A stretch of DNA of 64,000 nucleotides from Aricia agestis (lineage: Eukaryota > Arthropoda > Insecta > Lepidoptera > Lycaenidae), in the NCBI RefSeq assembly GCF_905147365.1, contig NC_056423.1, forward strand, positions 7,978,501 through 8,042,500, in the 5' to 3' direction. The first letter of the stretch is position 1; every line of letters begins with the position of its first letter. The translations under genes and the position numbers were made by a program. Of this stretch, positions 1-10,700 are shown piece after piece. A model generated the notes under the pieces. It made no database searches and was not told the origin of the DNA. It was given only the letters and a program-made list of their open reading frames with translations.

Positions 1-520
1 TATATTTAAGCTTCGTTTATTTTTCGCTAAATGTCTCCCTACAATGGTGATTTTTTAACACTTGTTAACTTTTTTTAAGTCTATACTTAAACAAAACCTG
101 ACTATGGCATACATAAAACGTTAAAATCTAACATTTTTTAATCCGTAGTGGCTACTGGTAAATTGGGTCGGCAAATAAAAAGATTTAAAACACATCTTCT
201 TTGCGGTGTAATTGAGAAATATTTATTGTTGCCTAATAATGACTCTGCGCAGAGTTGTGAAATTAGACTACAGATATCTCTTATCAACAAATGTTCCTCT
301 TAAGTTATGTGCTAAATCGCAAAATCTAAGGATTTTTAATTAATGTAAAATTAGTTTTTTTAAGAAAATTATCTAAAAAAAGCAGAGAATTCACCTGATG
401 GTAAACATGCCGCCCACTATGCTGCTTTTGGCGTTATAAGTGCAACTTTTATAGTGTTGAGATTGGCGTTCTAAGGTTTAAGTTTTAGGTTCTCGATCAG
501 GTGACATGTTATTGGTACAC
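1..520. other. AT-rich stretch without a gene
   Basis: No open frame, splice-ready exon or clear repeat was seen. It lies inside the gene whose exons are at 2286-2672 and 6165-6264 if that gene continues off the left edge, so it is probably intron. Confidence 0.5.
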
Positions 521-578
521 TTGCGACAATAGGGAATATAATGCAATGGTTGAGCAGAGGGCGCTACTAGCAAATGTA
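521..578. repeat. Transposon relic shared with 63190-63262
   Basis: The phrase GCAGAGGGCGCTACTAGC with a similar upstream AATAGGG stretch occurs here and again near 63237-63256. The shared block suggests two fragments of one dispersed repeat. The family was not recognised. Confidence 0.45.
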
Positions 579-593
579 GTCTGTCAAGAAAGT

Positions 594-698
594 GAAGAAA
601 TTAAAAAGTGGCAACATCGTAGTGTCATCCCTTTCAAATCAATCTAAGAAAAAAGCTAAAGGGATGACACTACGATGTTGCCACTTTTTAATTTCTTC
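594..698. repeat. Near-perfect hairpin of about 105 bp
   Basis: The sequence starting GAAGAAATTAAAAAGTGGCA is repeated in inverse orientation ending ATTTCTTC, with arms of about 46 bp and a short AT-rich loop. Likely a miniature foldback insertion. Open frames crossing it on either strand are mirror artefacts. Confidence 0.75.
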
Positions 699-752
699 AT
701 TTTCTGGACGGACTATACTACTATCCGACCAAAATCCAACATGTTGCACGCG

Positions 753-1049
753 CATAAAGTTAATATACCTAGCGGAATAGAGCAACAATCTCGAGCTGTC
801 AAACGAAACCGAAATTGGTTTCATCTGTGTGTAAAAATATGTGTACGTATACACTTACACAAGCATGGTTGAACATGATTTCTATGAGATTAAATTGTCA
901 ACGTGCGGCACGTGCCGACTGGACGTCAAAAAAAAGTGTGCTGCTGTCATGTATCACACGTCCCTTTTTACCACGCAGTGTTACTGATAGTGACATCTCT
1001 TTTGCTCAGGCCTTTGTTTCTCTATTCCGATAGGTATATTAACTTTATG
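753..1049. mobile_element. MITE family 1, copy 1
   Basis: A 297-bp element with terminal inverted repeats of about 28 bp: CATAAAGTTAATATACCTAG at the left and its near-inverse ending ACTTTATG at the right. A second, similar copy is at 2769-3062. No coding capacity. The superfamily is not clear from the ends. Confidence 0.8.
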
Positions 1050-1250
1050 ATCCGACCACAATTTGACATGTTGCACACGTCATATGAGAATATTGACAGA
1101 AACGTTGTCAAATGACGAACAAAACTTTTTGTTTACGTACTATACGTGATGGTGCTGTGGGCTGCCTCTAGACTAGAAACATTGCATTAATGACTTCTTA
1201 AGTTGACGCGAGTATCACTCATGAGTCATGATATTATAAGGTTTAAACAC

Positions 1251-1449
1251 TTACCGGAGGCCCAATCCCCTACCCTATTCCCTTTCCTACCCTCCCCTAC
1301 TCCCTTCCCTCCCCTATTACCCTATTCCCTCTTAAAAGGCCGGCAACGCACCTGCAGCTCTTCTGATGCTGCGAGTGTCCATGGGCGACGGAAGTTGCTT
1401 TCCATCAGTTGACCCGTTTGCTCGTTTGCCCCCTTATTTCATAAAAAAA
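1251..1449 (+). mobile_element. SINE-like retroposon, 5'-truncated copy
   Basis: Begins at TTACCGGAGGCCCAAT, runs through a CCCTA/CCCTT-rich tract and GGCCGGCAACGCACCTGC, and ends in an A-run. Full-length relatives are at 52222-52541, 54761-55083 (minus) and 58033-58357. The A-rich tail, dispersed copies and 5' truncation fit retroposition. Confidence 0.7.
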
Positions 1450-1501
1450 ACTTATGGATTTTGTCGCGGAGCACTTTTATTGATCCCGACGTTTCGGCTG
1501 C

Positions 1502-1649
1502 TTTAAGCTTAGGCCAAACCTATGCGACCAGGCGACTGCGAAGCGGAGCGTCAAGTTGTCAAATGTGTGTTTTGTATACAAAAAACACATTTGACAACTT
1601 GACGCAACTTGACGCTCCGTCACTGACGCGTAGGTTTGTTCTAAGCTTA
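1502..1649. repeat. Imperfect inverted repeat (MITE-like)
   Basis: CTTTAAGCTTAGGCCAAACC at the left matches inverted GGTTTGTTCTAAGCTTAAG at the right. The centre is an almost perfect hairpin around GTCAAATGTG and CACATTTGAC. Arm lengths differ, with a gap in one arm. Confidence 0.6.
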
Positions 1650-2285
1650 AGAGGATACACCAGGGGCTAGAGAAATGAAAAAAAAGTACGTGTAATATCT
1701 ATAGCTGTCTCCCTTACCTCAAGCCTATACCGCAGAACGCGATAGAGACAACTGCAGAAAATCCAGAAAATCAACGATTCGTTGTCCCCTGATTCCTTCT
1801 CCAAAACTTAACCGATTTAAGTACTTTTTTCACTAAAGATTAAAAAAAGGCTTGAGCTGTGTTCCTATGTTTTGCTTTTTTTTGTATAATCTAGCCAAAT
1901 CTGTTTTCTGGACGTTTGAACACAGCGGAAAATCTGGCCATTTTTTTGGGTTTTTGAACGTTCATATCTTATTTAATAATTAAATTATGAAAAAAAAGGA
2001 AACATAGGGACATTGTATTAGTGGCCGTAGATATTCAGGAAAAAAATTATCACTCTACTAGCATTATCCAGGGAGGAAACAGGGGACAGCGTTTGTATGG
2101 AAAAAAGGGCGGTGTGGAATCCTCTTAACAGCGGCCGTGGTCACGGGTGGACGCGGTGTCCACCCGTGACATTGCATTGATTTATCCTTTTTATTGCCTC
2201 CAGTTATGCTGTCTGCCTGTCCTATTATAAAATTTGTGCACGGCCTATATTTTGTATGATTGCACAGAATCAAATGATAACTTAC

Positions 2286-5200
2286 CAGTTATTTGTATTG
2301 TAATTACTTGGTATATCTCCATCCATCCTTCATTGCCTTTTACATATGCACTCAAAACCCAGTTGCCATGGTCATATTCACTCAGAGGTCCTATTATAAA
2401 TTCATCATCATCAACACCTTCCGTCTTGTTACATACTTCATTGATGCAATCATCGAAATTAATATCTAAGATTTTATACTTGGTTTCCAATTCTGAAATT
2501 TTAATCTCTTCTATTCTGGTGGTTTTTGAGGTTATGTCCAAAGGTACAGTGTCCCCGTCTGGGTCGGTTAAGTAGTATATAGTGGGGTTGTATATTTCTG
2601 GCACATTTATAAGTATTATATCGGCCACACTTGCGTCTATGTGCAGTGGTGTTAGTTCTATTCTGTGTTCATCTGCAAAACAGAACAATATCTGAAAGCT
2701 TCTAGAAATATATACTATACGGCTGTTTAAAACTAGAATTATTTTACATTTTTGTACTATGTTTTTTTCATAAAGTTAATATACCTAGCGGAATAGAGCA
2801 ACAATCTCGAGCTGTCAAACGAAACCGAAATTGGTTTCATCTGTGTGTAAAAATATGTGTACGTATACACTTACACAAGCATGATTGAACATGATTTCTA
2901 TGAGATTAAATTGTCACCGTGCGGCACGTGCCGACTAGACCACAAAAGAAATGCTTCTGTCATGTATCACACGTCTCTTTTTACCACACAGTGTTACTGA
3001 TAGTGACATCTCTCTTGCTCAGGCCTTGGTTTCTCTATTCCGCTAGGTATATTAACTTTATGGTTTTTTTATTTACAATGTTTATGTATGTATGTTTTAA
3101 AATACTAAAGTCTGTCCTTTGAGCAGAGAGAAAAAGTTGATAAGGGTTAACGTTACTTTTCTCTTACACTCTCTAATCTCTTACGCTTTAACAACTTATC
3201 ACAAGTTGTTAATATGTATGTCGGTTTGTAAAATCTCATACTTACCGCAATTCGAGCAATTCTTATATTTATTTGCAGCATCTCGGAAAGGGCTGCAACG
3301 ATTTCGATTAAATTTTGTCCAGATAATATTATATTGTTAGATAATAATACCTATAGCTTACAATAATATGAAGTCATAGAAAATGTATTGTTGGCAGTTT
3401 GTTTTTACCGATGTATATTTATTTAGGTGAAGACTGCTTTCCAGTAGCCTTAGCACGACCACCAGTAGAAATACGAAAACATGGACAAACTGTGCATATT
3501 GACATTTTTCAAATGTTTTCGTAACAATAATTTTATACTCCTATTTCACAGTTAATATTTATAATTTTTATTAATAAGTTAGCATTTAGCATCTTTTCAT
3601 TTTTATTAATTTACAATTATTATAGGAAACATTTGTTTTTGTAGATGGAATATAATTATTACATTTTGATTTTTTTGTTTTCTTGTAAAAAAACCCGTAG
3701 CAAGGAACATGAAAACTGTCATTCATATCACCTTAGAACGCACAAACTATAATTGAATTTTTGTCGGTCGCGATTGGCCGCGGTAAAGATCGGAACGCCA
3801 CCTTTAGTTTATGTCTACAGTTTGTCCATACTTTCGCATTTCTACTGGTGGCCGTGCTAAGGCTACTGGTATGAGGTAATAAACTCGTTTTATTATCACC
3901 TCCGTCCCAATTTACTTGTGATCAAGGCGTGACAATTAATTTCACGCCAATCTACTACGTTAAGGTGGCCGTTAATTTTATGTTTTTTTTTATTTAGTGT
4001 ACACTGACACGGAGGTACCTACTAAATTTCAAAGGGCAAATCACACCAAGGAATTTCATACAAAATATCAAAATTTGTTTGCAATTCTGTACTTGGCTAT
4101 TTGGACCTTTGAAATACGTTCTTTACTCAGCTGTGAGAAAATATGAGGTTAATGACCCCAGCACGTCGAGGCATAAAGTTAATTGATTCATACTTTATAT
4201 TTAAGTATAGCATGGTCTTCGAATAAGCAAAACTCCGTACATTAAACTATTGCTACTTGTCAGTTGTCTCTGTCATGTTACTGCGAAAATGATATCGCGC
4301 TCTTTTAGCATACATGTGAAGAAGAAGAGATATGCCGTTGAAATTGCGATAGGTTCGAATTTCTAGGTGTTTGGTGACCATGCTATAGCTAGAAATAGAA
4401 TAGAAATAGAAATCATTTATTTGCTGAAATAAGGTACAATATGATGTTAAAGTAATGTGATCAAGCTCTCTTATTTTGCCTTTGGGTGGCGTGCAAATTT
4501 TATACAGTCTAATTTATAATTTATTTACTTATACTAATACTACTTATAATTATTTATCCTTTTATCTTATTATATTTTCAAGTATACTATTTCTAATACT
4601 TAAATAATTATTATAAAGAACTTAATACAATAATATTATGTCAATTTGTGCTTTTTCTTACATAAACAATTTAAATTTTAGAAAATTCTAAACATTTAAT
4701 CACGTTTTCATTTATAATGCACTAAGGGCGAAGCCAAATGAGCGTAATATTTTGCGAGTTGTGTTGTGAGTCGCAGAATTTCGGTTCGACAGAATTCTGC
4801 TGCATTCAGTTTCATACAAAAGTCCTGTTTGATTCACACGAGCGTAATTTTGTGAGTCATGATCAGTGATCGGAATAGGGTGAGTATATTTACCTACAGT
4901 TTAACGAACAGAGACGGAAATCGGAGACTTCTTTACGACTAAAAATTTTTTTACCGGTAAATTTACCGGAACTTTGATTATGCAACTTTTTAATAGCTAA
5001 ATGCTTCAATAAATCTTAATTAATGTTAGAAAAAAAAACGTATATAAAAAAAATATTTTTTAATTAATAAAAAAAAAATTGTTTGAACATTTCAATATAA
5101 CATGACTATGATATATTAATGACTTTCTTGTCCTAAAACACATATTTATTATAAAGTATAAATAAATATAAATATTACACCTTATTAGTAATAAGGTGTA

Positions 5201-6264
5201 ATATTTATATTTATTTATACTGTAAAACGTACTTTACATATTTATTATAAAGTATAAATAAATATAAATATTACACCTTATTAGTAATAAGGTGTAATAT
5301 TTTTATTTATTTATACTTTATAATAAATATGTGTTTTAGGACAAGAAAGTCATTAATATATCATAGTCATGTTATATTGAAATGTTCAAACAATTTTTTT
5401 TTATTAATTAAAAAATATTTTTTTTATATACGTTATTTTTTTTTCTAACATTAATTAAGATTTATTGAAGCATTTAGCTATTAAAAAGTTGCATAATCAA
5501 AGTTCCGGTAAATTTACCGGTAAAAAAATTTTTTGTCGTAAAGAAGTCTCCGATTTCCGTCTCTGTTCGTTAAACTGTAGGTAAATATACTCACCCTATT
5601 CCGATCACTGGTCATGATATTTGTATGAAAAGATATTTACGCGGCAGAAATGCGACTCACAAACTACGCTCGTTTAGCTTCACCCCGCTTGCTTTTTGTT
5701 CAACGGCGCACTTTATACTGGTATTATCGTAATCTACTTTTAATTATTTTTTCAATTAACGATTAATCAACTCTTTTTAAATTTGAAAGTGCTAATAATA
5801 ATTGAGTGTTTTAACTTATTTTTGTACAGCAAGTTCCAGTTACCACCTCTTAGAACTCTTAAAACAATTTAAGACGTAAGTGGATAACTAACATTTTACA
5901 ATATAAAAGTTACAATTTATTTCCCTTATAATTTAAATAATCTTACCTATTTCATCATCTGGCTAATATAGGGCTATACATAAATTTCTCTTTTTTATTT
6001 TAATTCATTTTCCCGGTCGCCTCTATTTGTGCCAAAAAACAAATATTTTCAAATTGTTAGTTACCCACTTCATTCACTTACGTCTTCAATTCAGAACATT
6101 TTTTTATCATTTAAAAATCGCTACAATTTTTTTTTAATAATTTTTAATGGCAATAAATACGTACCGAAGTGATCAAGACCCTCGTAAACCGCACTCGTAG
6201 TCACATATTGTGATAACACACAGCAAATTATATAAAACAGGTGTTTGGAGCCGAACGCGCACAT
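2286..6264 (-). CDS. Immunoglobulin-like secreted or membrane protein, 5' part (gene runs off the left edge)
   Basis: Two exons are visible: 6264-6165 (signal peptide) and 2672-2286 (one Ig-like domain). Exon 1 starts at the ATG at 6264 and encodes a hydrophobic leader (MCAFGSKHLFYIICCVLSQ...), ending after one base of a codon at a GTACGT donor. Exon 2 follows a TTTTGCAG acceptor, supplies the two missing bases and ends in the same phase at G|GTAAG. The domain reads EHRIELTPLHID..., YYLTDPDGD..., and DHGNWVLSAY near the F strand. It is paralogous to domains of the gene at 41078-56505 but has Tyr where those have their first conserved Cys and lacks the second. The exon 1 to 2 join is inferred from phase and signal-peptide character; the exon 2 call is strong. 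Function unknown. Confidence 0.65.
2769..3062. mobile_element. MITE family 1, copy 2
   Basis: Same inverted ends as 753-1049 (CATAAAGTTAATATACCTAG and the inverse ending ACTTTATG), 294 bp. It sits 97 bp upstream of an Ig exon acceptor, inside intron 1 of the left-edge gene. Confidence 0.8.
3441..3869. mobile_element. MITE with about 55-bp inverted ends
   Basis: The left end CCAGTAGCCTTAGCACGACC recurs inverted at the right end as GGCCGTGCTAAGGCTACTGG, and the match continues inward through a CATTTCTACTGGTGG / CCACCAGTAGAAATACG pair. Length is 429 bp with no ORF. It lies in intron 1 of the left-edge Ig gene. Confidence 0.75.
4735..5686. mobile_element. Long foldback (near-perfect inverted repeat) element
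   Basis: Ends are GGGCGAAGCCAAATGAGCG at the left and the inverse of GGGGTGAAGCTAAACGAGCG at the right. Inside, arms of about 370 bp (from GATCGGAATAGGGTGAG) mirror each other almost base for base around 5238. The centre holds two tandem copies of a smaller palindrome with TTAGTAATAAGG at its dyad. No coding content. Probably a non-autonomous foldback transposon in the Ig gene's first intron. Confidence 0.75.
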
Positions 6265-6465
6265 CACGAATAAACTATACTGATAATAGGTACGGTGTTT
6301 CGGGCGCTTATCACAAGTATATTATGGGTACTTTCTTGTATGGTGAAAGAACCGTAAAAAAAGTTATGTTTAAAAAATGACTGGGTCCAATAATTATATG
6401 TATTGCAACAAAATATTATACAGGTGTAGCATGTTTTGTTAAATTTTAGGGTGTGTATATGCCCC

Positions 6466-6535
6466 TTGTTTAGAGTCACTGTGAAATAAGCAGCGCTGAA
6501 ACAGTTACATTTTTATACTTTGTATGGACGCAGCT
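6466..6535. repeat. Fragment of the hairpin MITE at 61481
   Basis: The run AGGGTGTGTATATGCC, a CACTGTGAAA block and AGCGCTGAA match, with decay, the left arm of the element at 61481-61738. It is about 200 bp upstream of the putative first exon at 6264. Confidence 0.5.
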
Positions 6536-6539
6536 ACTC

Positions 6540-6783
6540 TGCCTGCCTAGCAAACGCCAACGAGATATCTCACTCTCGAGATAATTAAAAACTACTCGTC
6601 TCATAATGTCAAAGTCTCGACATTATCTCGACAAAACTCTATAAAAATGTGTTATTTCGATGATAGATCTACGCGAGAAAAAATGTTTGTCGTGCTAGGG
6701 TCAATAGAGATGAAGAGACAAACCATCAAACATCGAGAAAACATGTAGAGTGAGATATCTCGTTGGCGTATGCTAGGCAGGCT
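6540..6783. mobile_element. MITE with about 36-bp inverted ends
   Basis: GCCTGCCTAGCAAACGCCAA and the following GAGATATCTCACTCT recur inverted at 6746-6782 (AGAGTGAGATATCTCG...GCTAGGCAGGC). Length about 244 bp, no ORF. It lies between the left-edge Ig gene and the protease homologue. Confidence 0.75.
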
Positions 6784-7298
6784 GGTCTCTGACAGTAAAC
6801 TCTATACCTACAAGGATCACATACACTATAGTATTATCATTTTGTTGCACTTTGTATAATGCGCTTTTATTATTTCGTAGAACTCTGAACGTTGTCCTTA
6901 CAACTTAAATAAAAAATTGCTTGTGTGAGGTGTTTACAGCTGGGAAATACTGAGCAGGATGTATGTCACGGGATAATATATCCAAAACGTATATTTGTTT
7001 AAATAGATAAAGCATCGGCGATTCGGCCGAAATACAAATACTTATCGTTTATTTTCGATAACTTATCTTACGCTAGAATATTTCGTCACGAATTTTATCC
7101 TTTTTACCCGATTACGGCGAAGCCAAAAGGAAGGGTGATGATTTTTATGTTATCTTAGAAGTATCCTCAAACCCTTTATCCTTAATAATCACGATAAGGG
7201 AAAAATATATTCTAAGATATTTAAACAGGGAAAGTTAAATATAGAATAGGTCCTAGAATAGGTCCTTGAGGCCCGTTCGCTTCAGCTTCTTTTCTTCC

Positions 7299-7593
7299 AA
7301 GGGCGTCGCCAGCCGATGGCGCAGGGGGGGGGGGGGGGGGGGGGGCAAGTTGACTTTACCTACTACAATTCATACTTTTCTCATTCTCTATAAATGAGAA
7401 AAGTAGGTATGAATTGTAGGTAAAGTCGACAGCACATGAAGCTTTTCACTTGTACCACGAGCCTTACATCTATTACCAGATTTTAATATTATAGTGGTCG
7501 TTGTTTGCATTATATTTGGCTACGTTTTTAGAATCTCTTTAGGGGGGGGGGGGGGCAGCTGCCCCTCCCTGCCCCCCCTTGGCGACGCCCTTG
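7299..7593. mobile_element. MITE with GGCGTCGCC ends and poly-G tracts
   Basis: The left end AAGGGCGTCGCCA matches the inverse of the right end GGCGACGCCCTT. Just inside are G-runs of more than 20 and more than 10 bases. A near-perfect hairpin of about 80 bp lies at 7353-7431. A related G-run element is at 62143-62392. No coding capacity. Confidence 0.65.
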
Positions 7594-7764
7594 TTTTCTT
7601 CTGCGACCGATTGTTAATCTAATGAATTCTTCTATTAGCTTTGAATACATTCTCGACTGATGTAAATTTTGTTAAGTATTTGAGACGCTCAAACGCTGAA
7701 GTTTTGAGTGATGAATTCTGAACAAGGAGCACAAGAACACAAAAAGTGGTATCAAAGTATATAT

Positions 7765-10700
7765 TTAAGCAGCAACAGCGGTGGACTCTATCCACCTGAT
7801 GAACGCTGATACTCTGGTGTTGATGCTCGGATGTCTGCCGGTGCCGCACCCCTCGGTCCAAGAGTATACTCCGACGACCACGCCATTGTGGAGGAGAGGT
7901 CCACCGTTGTCACCCTGAAATATCATTAGGTACTTTAGCCTTAGGTTAGGCCCTTACATAGGCTTTTAGGTTATCATACTAGTGGCTAACCGCTAGTATA
8001 ATAATAGACCATTATTTTGTTTATGGTTGCTACTTGCTAGAGGATTTCTCACACGTGTTTTGGATAGGATTCGGGACAGAAAGTTAATTTGTGGTCAGCC
8101 ATTACGAGAAGTCGTTAAAAAAACAGACTTGGTGGACATACACATCCTATTGTTAGCTGATGCTTTTAGTGGTCTTAGTTCTTTTAACGTGTGGTAAAAC
8201 TTGATATACCAATGAATTGCTAATGTATCTTTTGGCAGTGTAATTTTAACTCCAACAAAAACGGGGAGGTTACAAGCTTGACGTGTGTTTCTGAGAGTTT
8301 GTCCGTGATCTAATAAATTAATTGATTTTGATTTTTTTTTGCATAGAAAGCTGATACGTTAGGTCACTATTTGCTACGTTAGATGGATAAGCATGATTGC
8401 CATTATTAGTGTTAATACTTGGCGCATTAGAAGCAATTTTAAGTGAGCTCCCAAAAATATTGCATTCGTTTGCTCGCTCATTTGATATTTCACTTTTCAG
8501 ACAATAATACTCACCTCGCATTGTCCTCTAACACCGACATCCAGCCATCCGGCGCACAGCATGTTGTCGTTCACCGCGAACCCGATCTCGTTGTACCGGT
8601 TGATGCAGGTCTGCTGGTCTATCACGAAGACCTGCACGTCGCGGAGGTTGGGAGACGGGGCTGCTACGTTCTGTGGAGTATAATCTTTAGTTTATTCGAC
8701 CAGCTCCAGCTCCTCCTTCCAGCTTGTGGTGGATATAAAATATCCACCACAACATCAGCGAATAATGTAACCAAAAAGCTATCTTTTGAAAAAATTGATA
8801 TTTCGCGTTTAGATTATACCTCGGACTGGAAAAGGTGAAGAAGAATGAAGAAGCTTTTTTGTGGTCTTTATAGAACGTGACTTGTGTGTGTACAGTGTAC
8901 ACTGTACAACAGCGGTTGTTTGTGCCGAGAATCATCTATATTCTGAGTAGTTTTCGTTGTATTTAAGTCCTAACTCCTAACTGCCGAAACGAGGTTTACG
9001 TACAAAATAACTGTTGCAAAAATAGAGGCAGCTGAGGTACATAATGTAAAACTAATGCTTATATCAAAGCTGACATCAGTAGAATTTACTTACAGAAGTG
9101 ACTCCCCACCCAATACCCCATACTTGCTGGTTGTTAGCCAAATTGTACGCCCCTCCGGCTAAGTAAGCAGGCTGAACTGTATCGGTGAATGTTATCTGTA
9201 CAACAGTCCTTAACACAGCCACATCGTTGACAAGGGTTGTCGATACGAAGTCTGGATGGGTTGTTATTCTACGTATTAAGTATATTAATCCTTGGGAATT
9301 TGAATACGTTGAGCCTACCCTGGCTCGCCATGATTCGATTGAATGAGCCCTGAAAAGTAAATATAGATTTTAATATTTAGTATTTGATAGCATGACGAAC
9401 TCAAGGTAAAGATTTTACCGAAGAAGATTTTACCGATAAAGAATAGAATAGAATATACTTTATTGTGCACACAGTTACAATAACAACACACATAGGTATA
9501 ACAGAAACACATAAAATGACGAGTACACAAAGGCGGTCTTATTACGACATGCCGATAAAGATTTTTAGAAGTCAAGAATTCAAGAGTCTTAGATACTTAT
9601 AAGGTTTCCTTGTTTCTTTAGCTCCACGACCTAGGCTATGGCCGAGTTATTAGTTATTTTAAAGCAGCGGAAACAAAAGAAGAAAGTGCCAACATACACT
9701 TACTCGAATCATACTTACTGGTTACCAGTAAAGAAGCATGAAGCAGCCGACAAAATAGCACTAGACGAGATAATAGTTCCAGCACAGGCTTGTGTGAAGG
9801 ATGTACTGCCTATGTTGGAGATCAAAGACGTAGCGAAAGGATAGTTCCGAATGTCTGTTACCACACCCCCCGCGATTCGGCTGGTGGGGCTTCCTAGAAT
9901 AATCAATGAAGAAGGGGTTAGAAGATACAAGAGTGATGTTAGGAAATGAAGAAGGGGGCAGAAGATACACGAGCGATGTTAGGGAATGAAGAAGGGGTCA
10001 AAAGATAAACGAGTGATGTTAGGTAATGATAAAGGCATTAGAAGTTACAAGAGTGATGGTAGGCAATAAAGAAGGAATTAGAAGATGCATAAGTGTTGTG
10101 AGGCAATGTAAAAGGTATTAAAAGGTAAGACGACCCAGTTTCATCAAGCAATGTTAAATAAATAATGGCTTGTTAAATCAGTTAACGGCCTGTTAGAGCT
10201 CTCGAGCGTTCCACCATATTTTAATTCTTGCTGGCGAGGTCCGTTAAATATATAACAGGCCGTTATAATAGTCAAAACAACAACTTTCAAAGACAATATC
10301 CAATACATATCCAATACATATCCAATATCAATAAAAGAATCTGTTTTGACTTTTGAGTGTTACCGCCATGTTTTGCCACATCCTTACATAATTTATTTAT
10401 TATTTTTCATATTATGCATAATTATTTATTTTCATTTTGTCAAAAATTCAGCCCTCGGATTTTCCTTGACATTGCAAATACACTGACTTGTATCAAAATT
10501 ACCAAACCGAAATAAGTAAATAAAAGTTTGTATCATGATTCATGTTTTCAGCTTTGACAGATCATAATTATTAAACACTTGACCGTTATTTGAAGCATAA
10601 TAATTGAGATAGGCACTTCCGTTTCCGCAGATTTTACCTCCTTTTCTTTCCTGAATGTTGGTAGCTCTGTCAACCTTGGCGCCATCATCGAGCAGGTAGA

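Noticed and set aside
9905..10125. CRISPR array
   Set aside because: The 40-bp units are head-to-tail without spacers and lie in an insect intron.
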